From: CAJGCS01 sp045589955
GTDB taxonomy: Bacteria > Bacillota_I > Bacilli_A > ML615J-28 > CAG-313
Assembly: GCA_045589955.1 (NCBI GenBank)
Contig: JAZNQD010000073.1
Location: forward strand, 1-30,392
DNA: 30,392 bases
Direction: 5' to 3'
Shown here: positions 10,201 through 18,920 of the stretch, in pieces
Position numbering within the stretch: position 1 is the stretch's first letter
Layout: each line of letters opens with the position of its first letter
Notes under the pieces: generated by a model
What the model was told of the DNA's origin: nothing
What the model saw: only the letters and a program-made list of their open reading frames with translations
The model's database searches: none
Program-made: the position numbers and the translations under genes

Positions 10201-10334
10201 TTGAACTTACTATCTTCCCACGCGTTTATGAAAAGTTACCTCAGCTTGTTATTGGGCAAGTCTTAATAGTTGGTGGTCGTGTTCAAAAACGTGAAGAACT
10301 ACAAATAGTGGTTGATAGTATAGAGAAAGTGTAG
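7296..10334 (+). CDS. dnaE: DNA polymerase III alpha subunit, DnaE type, with degenerate PHP domain
   Basis: A 1012-residue C-family replicative polymerase of the short low-GC DnaE type. The N-terminal PHP domain is recognisable (SEYSMLHSA...LAITDLNVMHGA). However, the metal-binding histidines usually found before SEYS are replaced (P9, Y11, K13), so it should be inactive as a nuclease. The polymerase core has GPGRGSAAAS, then PDIDIDF with catalytic D382 and D384, and MDFLGLRNLTT with D535. An OB-fold follows near the C-terminus (IRTLGMVKYIRNIKTKAGETM). The long C-terminal tau-binding extension of E. coli DnaE is absent. In Gram-positive bacteria DnaE works beside PolC, typically extending primers on the lagging strand. 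The pgm gene follows after 8 bases. Confidence 0.97.
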   Translation: MSNSVSYVPLYFKSEYSMLHSACKLAPSISLAKEYGFESLAITDLNVMHGALKFYNECKKNNIKPIIGLHLEYTYNDQVSSLLLYATNMFGYKNLMKLSSQAKISGKPVDLDFLAKCNVGVIAIIPTFENVIGFYLKNHLDKEAISHLSLLKTILSQVYIGVTMLTQEDKEQFSYIYAFAKNRNIEIVDTTPISYLNIDDSDAYQTLLSIASGGNLVNLTNRATQEYMHSAEEMEFFYSCYPEAIINTTKIAEKCNIELEFKGYQLPKYSSEIDASLYLKELCYKGLKKRIVQNNIRSTKVYEERLIYELETIKEMGFSDYFLIVWDYVKFAKKNGIYVGPGRGSAAASLVSYCLGITDMDPIYYGLLFERFLNKERITMPDIDIDFPDDARDQVIEYVGKKYGENKVAHIATFGTFKIKLAIRDTARVLKTNENSLKQVMKFIDKAHKSSLSETIETSEELLRLMSDYEDIDKLLNIARKIEGLPRNTSTHAAGIVMTTHDLVNYTALDNGLDGIYQTQFEASDLESLGLLKMDFLGLRNLTTIDRCVKLIQKDDPAFVLPKTYDDKEVYQMLANGDVDGVFQLESEGMKKTIMNLKVSKFDDINHALALYRPGPIDSIPTFIKRKFGLEKVEYYHPDLEPILKETYGMIVYQDQIMLIANKFAKYSLGEADVLRRAVSKKKKDVLERERIKFVNSSVKAGYQEDIANNVYDYIVKFADYGFNKAHSVAYAQIAYITAYLKRHYFIYYLSVLMNGVLGSDTDILRYYQAANRKKIKVVGPNINLSEVSFSVNNKCIVFPLSVIKGLGIVKTNALIDERDKNGKFKNYEDFVLRTKDIVAYSLIENIIYSGALDIFGLSKKAMIDNYKTIIEKEQYSFVKSIDIEFDKSEFTYGELIQKEKEVIGLNIKYNFFYQYQSLYQEKRLFRIEALKEGMYIRTLGMVKYIRNIKTKAGETMAFVSIEDEKNKIELTIFPRVYEKLPQLVIGQVLIVGGRVQKREELQIVVDSIEKV

Positions 10335-10342
10335 GAGAAAAA

Positions 10343-12055
10343 ATGGAACAAAAAGTTTTAGAAAAAATTAATTTATGGGATAGTCAAAATCTTGAACAAA
10401 GTTTAAGACAAGAACTAGAGGAAATAAAAAAAGATGAAAAAGCTTTATATGATGCTTTTTATACCGATATTGCATTTGGTACTGGAGGCTTACGTGGGAT
10501 TTTAGGCGTTGGCACAAATCGTATGAATATATATGTTGTTGCGAAAACAACACAAGGCTTTGTTGATTATATGAAAGAAAAATATGAAAGAGTAAATGAA
10601 ATGGGCGTTGTTATTTCATATGACTGTCGTAAAAACTCTGATGTCTTTTCTAAAGTAGCAGCAAACGTTATAGCAAAAAATGGTATCAAAGTATATATCT
10701 TTGATTCATTACGTTCAACACCTGAATTAAGCTTTGCAGTTAGACATTATCATGCAGCTGGTGGTATTATGATTACTGCTAGCCACAACCCACCAATTTA
10801 TAATGGTTATAAAGTATATGATCATGAAGGATGTCAACTTGTACCTGAACTTGCTGATTTATGTATTGATAAAGTAAATCAAGTTAGTGATATGTTTGGC
10901 TTAGTTGATCCTAACTATGAACTTGCATTTAATAAGAATCTTGCAAATGGTATGATTAAAGTAATTGGTAGAGAAACAGATAAAGAGTATATTAAACTTG
11001 TTAATACTGTTAAAGTACAAGACGTTAAAAAAGATAATATTAAACTTATTTATACTCCACTTCATGGTACAGGTACAGTATTTATGAAAGAACTTCTTGA
11101 ACAAAATGGATACAATATTATTCCAGTTGAAGAACAAATGGTTCCAGATGGAAACTTCTCTACACTAAAATCTCCAAATCCTGAAGAAGCAAGTGCATTT
11201 GAATATGCAATTAATTTAGGTAAAAAAGAAAATGCTGATATTTTAATTGCTACTGATCCAGATGCTGATAGAATGGGTATAGCCGCAAAAAATAAAGAAG
11301 GCGAATATGTATTACTTACTGGTAACCAAACAGGTGCAATCCTATTAGACTATCTTGCAAAATATAAACATACTGATAAACAACGTGTTGTTTTTAATAC
11401 GATTGTTACTTCTAACTTAGCCAAAGCAATTTGTGAACGCCATGGTATTGAACTAGTTCAAACATTAACAGGATTTAAATTCATTGGAGAACAAGCTGCT
11501 TTAATTGAAGGAACTGATAAAGAATTCTTCTTTGGTTACGAAGAATCTTATGGTTATGTTATTAAAGATTTTGTAAGAGATAAAGATTCATTCCAAGCAA
11601 CATTATTATTGTGCGAAGTAGCATCTTTCTACAAAGAACAAGGAAAGACTTTATACGATGTTCTATTTGACATTTTCGAAGATTACGGTTACTATATTGA
11701 AGGTGTTCATAATATTTCATTAGTAGGGGCTGAAGGAAGTGCCAAGATTAACCAAATCATGACTCATTTCCAACAAAATCCTTTAAAAGAATTAGCTGGT
11801 AAAGAAATTGTTACAATTGAAGATTACCAAGATTCTATTAGATTAGAAAGAGGAGTTAAGTCTAAACTTACTCTTCCTAAGTCTTTTGTTCTTAAGTATA
11901 TTTTTGAAGATGGCGGTTGGTTTGTATTAAGACCATCAGGAACAGAACCAAAATTAAAGATCTATGTTGCAATTAAAGGTAATACTCTTGATGATGCAAA
12001 TGAATTAATTAAGAGAGTAAAAGCTGAAGTGCTTGCTATTATTGATCAAATTTAA
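10343..12055 (+). CDS. pgcA: Phosphoglucomutase/phosphomannomutase (alpha-D-phosphohexomutase)
   Basis: A 570-residue phosphohexomutase that interconverts glucose 1-phosphate and glucose 6-phosphate, linking glycolysis to UDP-glucose and polysaccharide synthesis. Four signatures are in order. The catalytic phosphoserine loop TASHNPPIYNGYK has S147. The Mg site is DPDADRMG (D305, D307, D309). The sugar-binding loop is GYEESYGY. The C-terminal phosphate-binding loop is RPSGTEPKLKIY. Length matches the Firmicutes PgcA class, which can also act on mannose phosphates. The gene has a GGAG ribosome site and lies between dnaE and pgi, the latter making its substrate pool. Confidence 0.94.
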   Translation: MEQKVLEKINLWDSQNLEQSLRQELEEIKKDEKALYDAFYTDIAFGTGGLRGILGVGTNRMNIYVVAKTTQGFVDYMKEKYERVNEMGVVISYDCRKNSDVFSKVAANVIAKNGIKVYIFDSLRSTPELSFAVRHYHAAGGIMITASHNPPIYNGYKVYDHEGCQLVPELADLCIDKVNQVSDMFGLVDPNYELAFNKNLANGMIKVIGRETDKEYIKLVNTVKVQDVKKDNIKLIYTPLHGTGTVFMKELLEQNGYNIIPVEEQMVPDGNFSTLKSPNPEEASAFEYAINLGKKENADILIATDPDADRMGIAAKNKEGEYVLLTGNQTGAILLDYLAKYKHTDKQRVVFNTIVTSNLAKAICERHGIELVQTLTGFKFIGEQAALIEGTDKEFFFGYEESYGYVIKDFVRDKDSFQATLLLCEVASFYKEQGKTLYDVLFDIFEDYGYYIEGVHNISLVGAEGSAKINQIMTHFQQNPLKELAGKEIVTIEDYQDSIRLERGVKSKLTLPKSFVLKYIFEDGGWFVLRPSGTEPKLKIYVAIKGNTLDDANELIKRVKAEVLAIIDQI

Positions 12056-12065
12056 GAGGTGGAAA

Positions 12066-13385
12066 ATGAAAGTATCATTAAATTATAAAAATGCAATTTG
12101 TTGTGATAGTTGTTTATATGCTTTAGAAGAAAAAGCCTTAAAAGCAAGACAAACACTATTAGAGGGAACTGGACCAGGTAATGATTTTACTGGTTGGGTA
12201 AAATATCCTAAAACTTATGACAAAGAAGAATTTGCTCGTATTAAAAAAGCAGCTGAATTTATTAAAGAAAACGCCGATGTTTTAGTTGTTATTGGTATTG
12301 GTGGTTCTTATTTAGGTGCTAAAGCTGTTATAGAAGCATTTAAAAATTACTTCCCAGCTCAAAAAGAACTAGAAATCATTTTTGTTGGTAACACTCTTTC
12401 TGCAACTTATACAAAAGAATTATTAACATATTTAGAAAATAAAAAATTTGCAATTAATGTCATTTCTAAATCAGGAACAACAACTGAGCCAGCAATCGCT
12501 TTTAGATTATTTAAAGAGCTATTAACTAAACAACTTGGTAAAGATGCTAATAAATATATCTTTGCAACAACTGATGCAAAAAAAGGAGCATTGAGAACTC
12601 TTTCAACAACAGAAGGTTATGAAACATTTGTTGTACCAGATGATGTTGGTGGAAGATATTCATGGTTTACAGCTGTAGGATTATTACCAATTGCTTGTGC
12701 TGGTATTAATATTGATAAATTAATGCAAGGTGCAGAACGTGCCTATGAAGAATTATCAATAAAACCATTTGAAGATAATATTGCCTTAAAGTATGCATCA
12801 ATGAGACATTATTTATATCAAGAAGGCAAAAAGATTGAAGTATTAGTTTCTTATGAACCTAAACTTTCATTTATTAGCGAATGGTGGAAACAACTTTATG
12901 GTGAATCAGAAGGTAAAGATCACAAAGGTCTTTTTCCTGCAAGTTTAGTATACTCAACAGATTTACACTCTATGGGACAATATGTTCAAGATGGAGAAAG
13001 AATTATGTTTGAAACAGTTCTTGAAGTTGAAGAACCAAAATACAACATTGCTCTTAAAAAAGAAGAAACAGACTTAGATGGTTTAAATTATCTAGAGGGA
13101 ACTCTTCTTGAAAATGTAAACAAAAAAGCAATGCAAGGAACTTTACTTGCTCATGTCGATGGTGGCGTTCCAAATATGATCCTTGCAATTGATCAAGTAG
13201 AAGAAGAAACTATGGGTTATTTATTATACTTCTTCATGTTTGCTTGTGGAGTATGTTGCTATATGCTTGATATTAACCCATTTAATCAACCTGGTGTTGA
13301 AGACTATAAGAAAAATATGTTTGCTCTTCTTGGTAAACCTGGTTATGAAGAATTAAAGAAAGAACTTGAAAAGAGATTAAAATAA
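12066..13385 (+). CDS. pgi: Glucose-6-phosphate isomerase
   Basis: 439 residues. The enzyme interconverts glucose 6-phosphate and fructose 6-phosphate in glycolysis. It has the sugar isomerase phosphate-binding segments (VVIGIGGSYLGAKAV and ISKSGTTTEPA). The family signature DDVGGRYSWFTAVGLLP lies around residue 192. The active-site region QLYGESEGKDHKG contains the catalytic glutamate E280. The short length is typical of the Gram-positive Pgi. The start is set at 12066 because AAGAGGTGG stands just before it; an in-frame ATG 33 bases upstream would extend into the end of the mutase gene without a ribosome site. It is the last gene of the dnaE-pgcA-pgi run. Confidence 0.96.
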   Translation: MKVSLNYKNAICCDSCLYALEEKALKARQTLLEGTGPGNDFTGWVKYPKTYDKEEFARIKKAAEFIKENADVLVVIGIGGSYLGAKAVIEAFKNYFPAQKELEIIFVGNTLSATYTKELLTYLENKKFAINVISKSGTTTEPAIAFRLFKELLTKQLGKDANKYIFATTDAKKGALRTLSTTEGYETFVVPDDVGGRYSWFTAVGLLPIACAGINIDKLMQGAERAYEELSIKPFEDNIALKYASMRHYLYQEGKKIEVLVSYEPKLSFISEWWKQLYGESEGKDHKGLFPASLVYSTDLHSMGQYVQDGERIMFETVLEVEEPKYNIALKKEETDLDGLNYLEGTLLENVNKKAMQGTLLAHVDGGVPNMILAIDQVEEETMGYLLYFFMFACGVCCYMLDINPFNQPGVEDYKKNMFALLGKPGYEELKKELEKRLK

Positions 13386-13400
13386 TAAATATACAAAAAT

Positions 13401-13437
13401 AAACTGATTATGGAATATATTCATAATCAGTTTTTAA
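13401..13437 (+). terminator. Intrinsic terminator after pgi
   Basis: A 12-bp perfect stem (AAACTGATTATG / CATAATCAGTTT), a 9-base loop and a T-rich tail. Confidence 0.88.
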
Positions 13438-13442
13438 TTTTA

Positions 13443-13471
13443 TTGAAAATTTAAGTAAGATATGATATAAT
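13443..13471 (+). promoter_or_regulatory. SigA-type promoter for tgt
   Basis: TTGAAA (13443-13448), a 17-base spacer, and TATAAT (13466-13471) with an extended TGA. The start codon lies 25 bases downstream of the -10 box, after AAAAAAGGTGAT. Confidence 0.8.
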
Positions 13472-13496
13472 ACAAAAAGAGAAAAAAGGTGATTAA

Positions 13497-14629
<1,133 letters not shown>

Positions 14630-14630
<1 letters not shown>

Positions 14631-15667
14631 TGAGAAAAAGAATATTAAAATTAATTGTTTGTTTTTTATTACTAATTTGTTTTAGTTTTCTTTCATCTTG
14701 TCGACTATTTAAAAATGAGTATGTTACTATGGAACATGGGGTTGTCTTAACGGTACCAGATGATTGGAAAGAGTATTTTTTATATCCTAATGAGGTTCCT
14801 AGTTATTATTTTGGATATGATGGTATTAATGTTTTAGCATCAAGCACAAAAGATCATTATACATTTGTTGAAAATGATTTTTATTTACAAAGTGATGCAT
14901 TTAATAAATTCTTGTCAACATTTGGATTCGGAAGAATTTCTAGTTTTGAAAATGAAAAAAAATATTATCTTGGAAGTACGCCTAACTTATTAGATGAATA
15001 TAATTACGTTATTACTAAGGCAACAAAAAGAACAGAAGAAAGCCAAGCTGGAAGAACAAAAGGAGAACATACTTTAAAGTTGGATCAATTTATGGAAGAC
15101 CCAAATAACCTTGGTCAATTTGTTGCTCAAGAATGTTCTATTGAATATTTAATTGTTTGTTTTGGACCGGATGGAACAAGATACTCTTGTTCTTTTAGAA
15201 CTTTTGTGAGTGAACAAGTTAGATACTATGCTTATGCTTGGACGGGAAATTTAGAAATAAAGATGCATCTTCCACTAATGGTTATTGAAGAAAACGATGA
15301 AAGAAAATTTTTGTTATTACCTCTTCCTTATGATACAAAATATATTGTAAGTAATAATGTATACTTAGAAGCAATTTTGAAGAAAGAGTCATATTTGGAT
15401 GAAAGTAATTATGTTTTTGATTATCCAACAGCTTTTTCAAGAACAGACTTCGTAATTGATGGAACTGATGAAAAATTACCTGAATATAGTCCAGAACAAA
15501 AAAGAGATTATGTTATAGAGTGGTATGAAAAATATTGTAAAGGCGAATATATTGAAGGTGTATTTTATATTGAATATGCCGGAGCAAGATTCATTGTGAA
15601 TCTAGATGCAGGAAACGAAAAAAAAGATGCTTTCTCTTTAAAATATGTTGGCCCTGCAACAAAATAA
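14630..15667 (+). CDS. Putative lipoprotein of unknown function
   Basis: 345 residues, not recognised. The N-terminus is a lipoprotein signal peptide: basic MRKR, a hydrophobic stretch, then the lipobox LSSC with C24 as the predicted lipidated residue. The mature part is acidic and aromatic-rich, with segments such as GVVLTVPDDWKEYFLYP, which resembles the opening of PsbP/secreted-lipoprotein-like domains (a weak likeness). It should be anchored on the outer face of the membrane. Start and tgt stop share bases (TAATG), so it is translated with tgt, though no functional link is known. A terminator follows directly. Confidence 0.65.
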
Positions 15668-15676
15668 TACAAAATT

Positions 15677-15705
15677 AAAGATTATAGGTAACTATAATCT
15701 TTTTT
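15677..15705 (+). terminator. Intrinsic terminator after the lipoprotein gene
   Basis: An 11-bp perfect stem (AAAGATTATAG / CTATAATCTTT), a GTAA loop and a run of T. Confidence 0.9.
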
Positions 15706-15725
15706 AATATCCATATGTTTTCTAC

Positions 15726-15754
15726 TTGCAAGGCTATAAGAATTTTGTTATAAT
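15726..15754 (+). promoter_or_regulatory. SigA-type promoter for the hypA-like cassette
   Basis: TTGCAA (15726-15731), a 17-base spacer, and TATAAT (15749-15754) with an extended TGT. The start codon is 22 bases downstream of the -10 box, after TAGGAGAT. No obvious operator is seen. Confidence 0.75.
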
Positions 15755-15776
15755 GAACTCAGTAGGAGATTAATAT

Positions 15777-16019
15777 ATGCATGAACTTGGAATATTAAAA
15801 CACGCAATTAAAAAAGTGAATGATATCTCAGAAAAAAATGAGATTAATGAAATCAAGTTCATTACTCTTGAGGTTGGGAAGGATTCATCATTCGTTCCAA
15901 TTTTTTTTGAGAAACTATTTCCTGTTGCAATTGAAGGGATGAAAAGATTTCAAAATGCATCTTTAAATATTGAAGTAGTTGATGGTAAGGGACTAATTAT
16001 AAAAGAGATAGGGTATTAA
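15777..16019 (+). CDS. hypA: HypA-like nickel-insertion protein lacking the zinc-ribbon domain
   Basis: 80 residues, against about 110-120 for HypA. It starts MHELGILKHAI, with the conserved His2 (MHE) that binds nickel in HypA. The alpha/beta nickel-binding fold follows (IKFITLEVGKDSSFVPIFFE, then AIEGMKRFQNASLNIEVV). At the point where HypA normally inserts a four-cysteine zinc ribbon, the sequence runs straight into DGKGLIIKEIGY. That matches the family's closing beta strand (SGRELRIKEIE-like). There is no cysteine in the protein. The two flanks are intact, so this looks like clean removal of the inserted domain, not a broken gene. The Fe-S protein gene follows after 12 bases and hypB after that. 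A nickel-delivery role is inferred from HypA and HypB. Confidence 0.75.
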   Translation: MHELGILKHAIKKVNDISEKNEINEIKFITLEVGKDSSFVPIFFEKLFPVAIEGMKRFQNASLNIEVVDGKGLIIKEIGY

Positions 16020-16031
16020 TAAGGTTTAATT

Positions 16032-17093
16032 ATGAAGAAAAAACAAGTCATTGAAAAAGATTTTACAACATTACCAAAGCATGCACCCAATGTTGATGAG
16101 CAAGGTAATGTTTTATATTTAGATGAAAAATTACTAGAAAGAAAAATCGCTCCATTTCCTCGCTTTAAAAATTCACGAAGAGGACTTGGACTTGCGAACT
16201 TTTTAAGAAAACATGTTATTTATGTAAGTTATAAAAACAAAAAAATTGTTCACAAACTTTATCATTTTGTTATCAAATATTCTGTTTGGATGAAAAAAGG
16301 CGGACTAAGAGGAAGAACTTATAAGCGTCTTGCGAAAATCTATCCTGAATATAAACGACCAAGCTCAACAATTGTTATGCCACTTAATGTTGATATAACA
16401 AATATGGGGGAAAAAGTAACAATTCCTATGGATATGTTAAAAGAGTCATTGAAGAATATATCTTTTATCGGTGGTATGGATCATTGTTTATGTCGCGAAG
16501 CAAACGATTGTAAAGATTACCCTCAGGATTTTGGATGTTTATTCTTAGGCGAGCCTGGACGTCATATTATTAAACACAATCTTGGTCGCGAATTAACATA
16601 TGAAGAAGCATGTGCAAGAATTGACCGAGCTGCAGAACTTGGGTTAACTTGTCAATCAGCTTGGTTAGAAATTGAACATTGGTTTTGGAATATTCAAAAA
16701 AACCAAGAAGACAATTTCTTAGAAATATGTTTTTGTTGCCCATGTTGTTGTGTAGGTATGCGATTAATGCGTAATACAACTAAAACAGAACAGTATCGTT
16801 TTCACCCATCTGGCTGGACTGCAGTTGCAGATAGAACAAAATGCATTGGCTGTAAACAATGTGTAACAACAAAAAATGGTTGTCCAGTTAATGCAATTGG
16901 TATTGGTGACGATGGGAAAGTTGTTATTGATCAAGAATCTTGTTTGGGCTGTGGTATATGTGTTTCTAAATGCAAGGTAGGCGCGCTTAAGATTAAACAA
17001 ACAATGCCAATGCGCCCTCATTTGAGTGAATATTATGATAAAGAATTTAATATGGAAGTAAAAATTTGGGATAAAAAAGATGAAAATAAATAA
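16032..17093 (+). CDS. Cysteine-rich 4Fe-4S dicluster protein between hypA and hypB
   Basis: 353 residues. The first 140 are basic with no motif I know. Residues 150-240 hold a cysteine-rich domain: HCLCREANDC (C152, C154, C160), GCLFLGEPG (C169), C194, C207 and ICFCCPCCC (C233-C240). Residues 268-316 are a ferredoxin-type pair of clusters. The first has CIGCKQC then C284 after six residues (usually three). The second, CLGCGIC then C314, has normal spacing. In all there are 20 cysteines. Similar CxCR...GCxxLG...CCxCCC proteins occur in anaerobes with no settled function. The hypB start lies inside its last 14 bases. A redox or metal-handling role with HypA/HypB is inference from gene order. 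Confidence 0.75.
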   Translation: MKKKQVIEKDFTTLPKHAPNVDEQGNVLYLDEKLLERKIAPFPRFKNSRRGLGLANFLRKHVIYVSYKNKKIVHKLYHFVIKYSVWMKKGGLRGRTYKRLAKIYPEYKRPSSTIVMPLNVDITNMGEKVTIPMDMLKESLKNISFIGGMDHCLCREANDCKDYPQDFGCLFLGEPGRHIIKHNLGRELTYEEACARIDRAAELGLTCQSAWLEIEHWFWNIQKNQEDNFLEICFCCPCCCVGMRLMRNTTKTEQYRFHPSGWTAVADRTKCIGCKQCVTTKNGCPVNAIGIGDDGKVVIDQESCLGCGICVSKCKVGALKIKQTMPMRPHLSEYYDKEFNMEVKIWDKKDENK

Positions 17094-17757
17094 TGATATA
17101 AAGATTATTGAAGTCAAACAAAGTGTTTTTGAAGACAACAATCAAGATGCTAATGCATTAAGAGAAGAATTAAAGCAATCAAAGACTTTTTTATTAAATG
17201 TTATGTCTTCTCCTGGTTCGGGAAAAACAACCCTTTTATTGGGGGTTACAAAAGAACTTCAAAAAGATATAAAATTAGCAGTAATGGAAGCCGATATTGA
17301 TTCTGCGGTTGATGCAAAAATAATGACTGATGCAGGCGTTCCATCAATTCAAATTCATACAGGTGGAATGTGTCATTTAGATGCGGATATGACAAGACAA
17401 GGACTTAATGAAGTAGAATATAAAAATTATGATTTAGTTATTCTTGAAAACGTTGGTAATTTAGTTTGTCCTGCCGAATTTGATACAGGAGCTGTTAAAA
17501 ATATGACAATTTTATCAGTACCAGAAGGCCATGACAAACCCTTAAAATACCCACTAATGTATGAAATTTGTGATTTATTGGTTATAAATAAAATTGATGT
17601 TCTACCTTACTTTGATTTTGATATTAAGAAGGTAGAAGAATACGCTAAGATGCGTAATCCTAATATTGATATTATTTATACTTCTGCCAAAACAAAAGAA
17701 GGAATTAAAGAAGTTGTACATTGGATTTTAAAAAATGTGAATGAATGGAAAAAATAG
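17080..17757 (+). CDS. hypB: HypB, nickel-incorporation GTPase
   Basis: A 225-residue SIMIBI GTPase that drives nickel transfer into metalloenzymes, classically [NiFe]-hydrogenase, with HypA. It shows the P-loop SSPGSGKTT (43-51), MEADIDSAVDA (switch region), the G-domain metal site GGMCHLDADM (C98, H99) with NLVCPAEFD (C130), and NKID (170-173) for guanine. The N-terminal CxxCGC high-affinity nickel site and the His-rich stretch of some HypBs are absent. Thus only the G-domain metal site remains. It overlaps the Fe-S gene by 14 bases, so the three genes are tightly coupled. No hydrogenase, urease or other hyp genes (C, D, E, F) lie in the window, so the client enzyme is unknown. Confidence 0.93.
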   Translation: MKINNDIKIIEVKQSVFEDNNQDANALREELKQSKTFLLNVMSSPGSGKTTLLLGVTKELQKDIKLAVMEADIDSAVDAKIMTDAGVPSIQIHTGGMCHLDADMTRQGLNEVEYKNYDLVILENVGNLVCPAEFDTGAVKNMTILSVPEGHDKPLKYPLMYEICDLLVINKIDVLPYFDFDIKKVEEYAKMRNPNIDIIYTSAKTKEGIKEVVHWILKNVNEWKK

Positions 17758-17781
17758 AAGACAATTGTCTTCTATTTTTTA
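17751..17781 (+). terminator. Intrinsic terminator after hypB
   Basis: A near-perfect palindrome (AAATAGAAGACA / TGTCTTCTATTT with a tiny AT-centred loop) followed by T residues. It begins in the hypB stop codon. Confidence 0.85.
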
Positions 17782-17793
17782 TTCTAATATAAT
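17765..17793 (+). promoter_or_regulatory. Possible promoter for spoVE/ftsW-murG-murB
   Basis: TTGTCT (17765-17770), a 17-base spacer, and TATAAT (17788-17793). The -35 falls inside the 3' arm of the hypB terminator. A second AT-rich -10-like CATAAT at 17803 is also possible. Confidence 0.45.
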
Positions 17794-17825
17794 ATTATTA
17801 TTCATAATATATAGTGGTGATATAT

Positions 17826-18920
17826 ATGCAACAATTAAAAAAACCAGATATAAGTCTTATTATCGTAACCATCTTTCTTATTATATTTGGATTGCTAATG
17901 GTTTATTCTGCTAGTTCTGTTGTTGCATCATATAAATATAACGATGCTTTTTATTTTTTTAAAAGACAACTTATATTTTCTATAGTTGGTATTATATTGA
18001 TGTTTGTTGTATCAAAAATTAATATTAATAAAATATTTAAAAGAGTAACAATTATTTTTATTATTTCTATCTGTTTATTACTACTTGTTTTAATACCGGG
18101 GATTGGAGTTGTTAGAGGAGGTGCTAGAAGTTGGATTGGTTTTGGAAGCTTTTCTATTCAGCCGGCAGAAATAGTAAAGGTAACAATCATTCTATTCCTT
18201 GCAACAATCCTTAATAAAATAGATATTAGGTTAAATAAAATTAGATACACTTGTCTTACACTTGGTATTATAGTTGGTACTTTCTTATTAATAATGCTAC
18301 AACCAGACTTTGGAACAGGTTTGGTAATTACTTTATCTTCTTTAATGATTTTGTTTTGTGCTGGGTTAAGTTTTAAATATTTTATAATTATTGGTTTAGG
18401 AGGAGTATTAGGCATTATTTTTCTTATTGCAAGTGCTCCATATCGTTTAGAAAGAATTTTTGCTTTTCTCGACCCTTGGAAAGATCCTTTAGGAAGTGGC
18501 TTTCAAGCAATTCAATCTTTATTCTCCATTGCTCCAAGTGGAATATTTGGGCTTGGTTATAATCAAAGTATGCAAAAACATTTCTTTTTGCCTGAGCCTC
18601 AAAATGATTTTATATTTGCAATTATATGTGAAGAACTTGGATTAATTGGTGGAGTAATTTTAATTGTAAGTTTTGCGTTTCTAATTATTAAATTATGTGT
18701 TTTAAGTACAAAGATTGAGGATAACAAATACAAACTGACATTAGTAGGTATTGCAAGTTCACTCTTTGTACAAGTATTTATTAATTTAGGGGTTGTTATA
18801 GGTATATTACCTGTTACTGGTATAACCCTTCCAATTATTAGTTATGGAGGATCAAGTTTAGTTTTTACATTAATTATGATTGGAATAGCATTAAACATAA
18901 GTAGGTATCGGGAGGAATAA
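17826..18920 (+). CDS. spoVE: SEDS peptidoglycan glycosyltransferase (FtsW/SpoVE type)
   Basis: About 364 residues with roughly ten transmembrane helices. SEDS proteins polymerise lipid II into glycan strands together with a class B penicillin-binding protein. Family motifs are LLMVYSAS (first helix), GGARSWIGFGSFSIQPAEIVK, LPEPQNDFIFAIICEELG (the conserved loop) and GITLPIISYGGSS (last helices). Order spoVE-murG-murB matches Bacillus, where SpoVE builds spore cortex. With only one SEDS gene visible, it could equally be the division FtsW; sequence alone does not separate them. The start is set at the ATG at 17826, preceded by GGTGAT; a GTG twelve bases upstream lies in the ribosome site. The stop overlaps murG (TAATG). 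Confidence 0.9.
   Translation: MQQLKKPDISLIIVTIFLIIFGLLMVYSASSVVASYKYNDAFYFFKRQLIFSIVGIILMFVVSKININKIFKRVTIIFIISICLLLLVLIPGIGVVRGGARSWIGFGSFSIQPAEIVKVTIILFLATILNKIDIRLNKIRYTCLTLGIIVGTFLLIMLQPDFGTGLVITLSSLMILFCAGLSFKYFIIIGLGGVLGIIFLIASAPYRLERIFAFLDPWKDPLGSGFQAIQSLFSIAPSGIFGLGYNQSMQKHFFLPEPQNDFIFAIICEELGLIGGVILIVSFAFLIIKLCVLSTKIEDNKYKLTLVGIASSLFVQVFINLGVVIGILPVTGITLPIISYGGSSLVFTLIMIGIALNISRYREE

Noticed and set aside
15777..16019. hypA as a truncated pseudogene
   Set aside because: The C-terminal strand of HypA is still present after the missing ribbon, the frame is intact, and promoter and ribosome site are good.
16570..17141. Minus-strand ORFs opposite the Fe-S gene and hypB
   Set aside because: They run antisense to well-supported genes, lack ribosome sites and have shadow-like composition.
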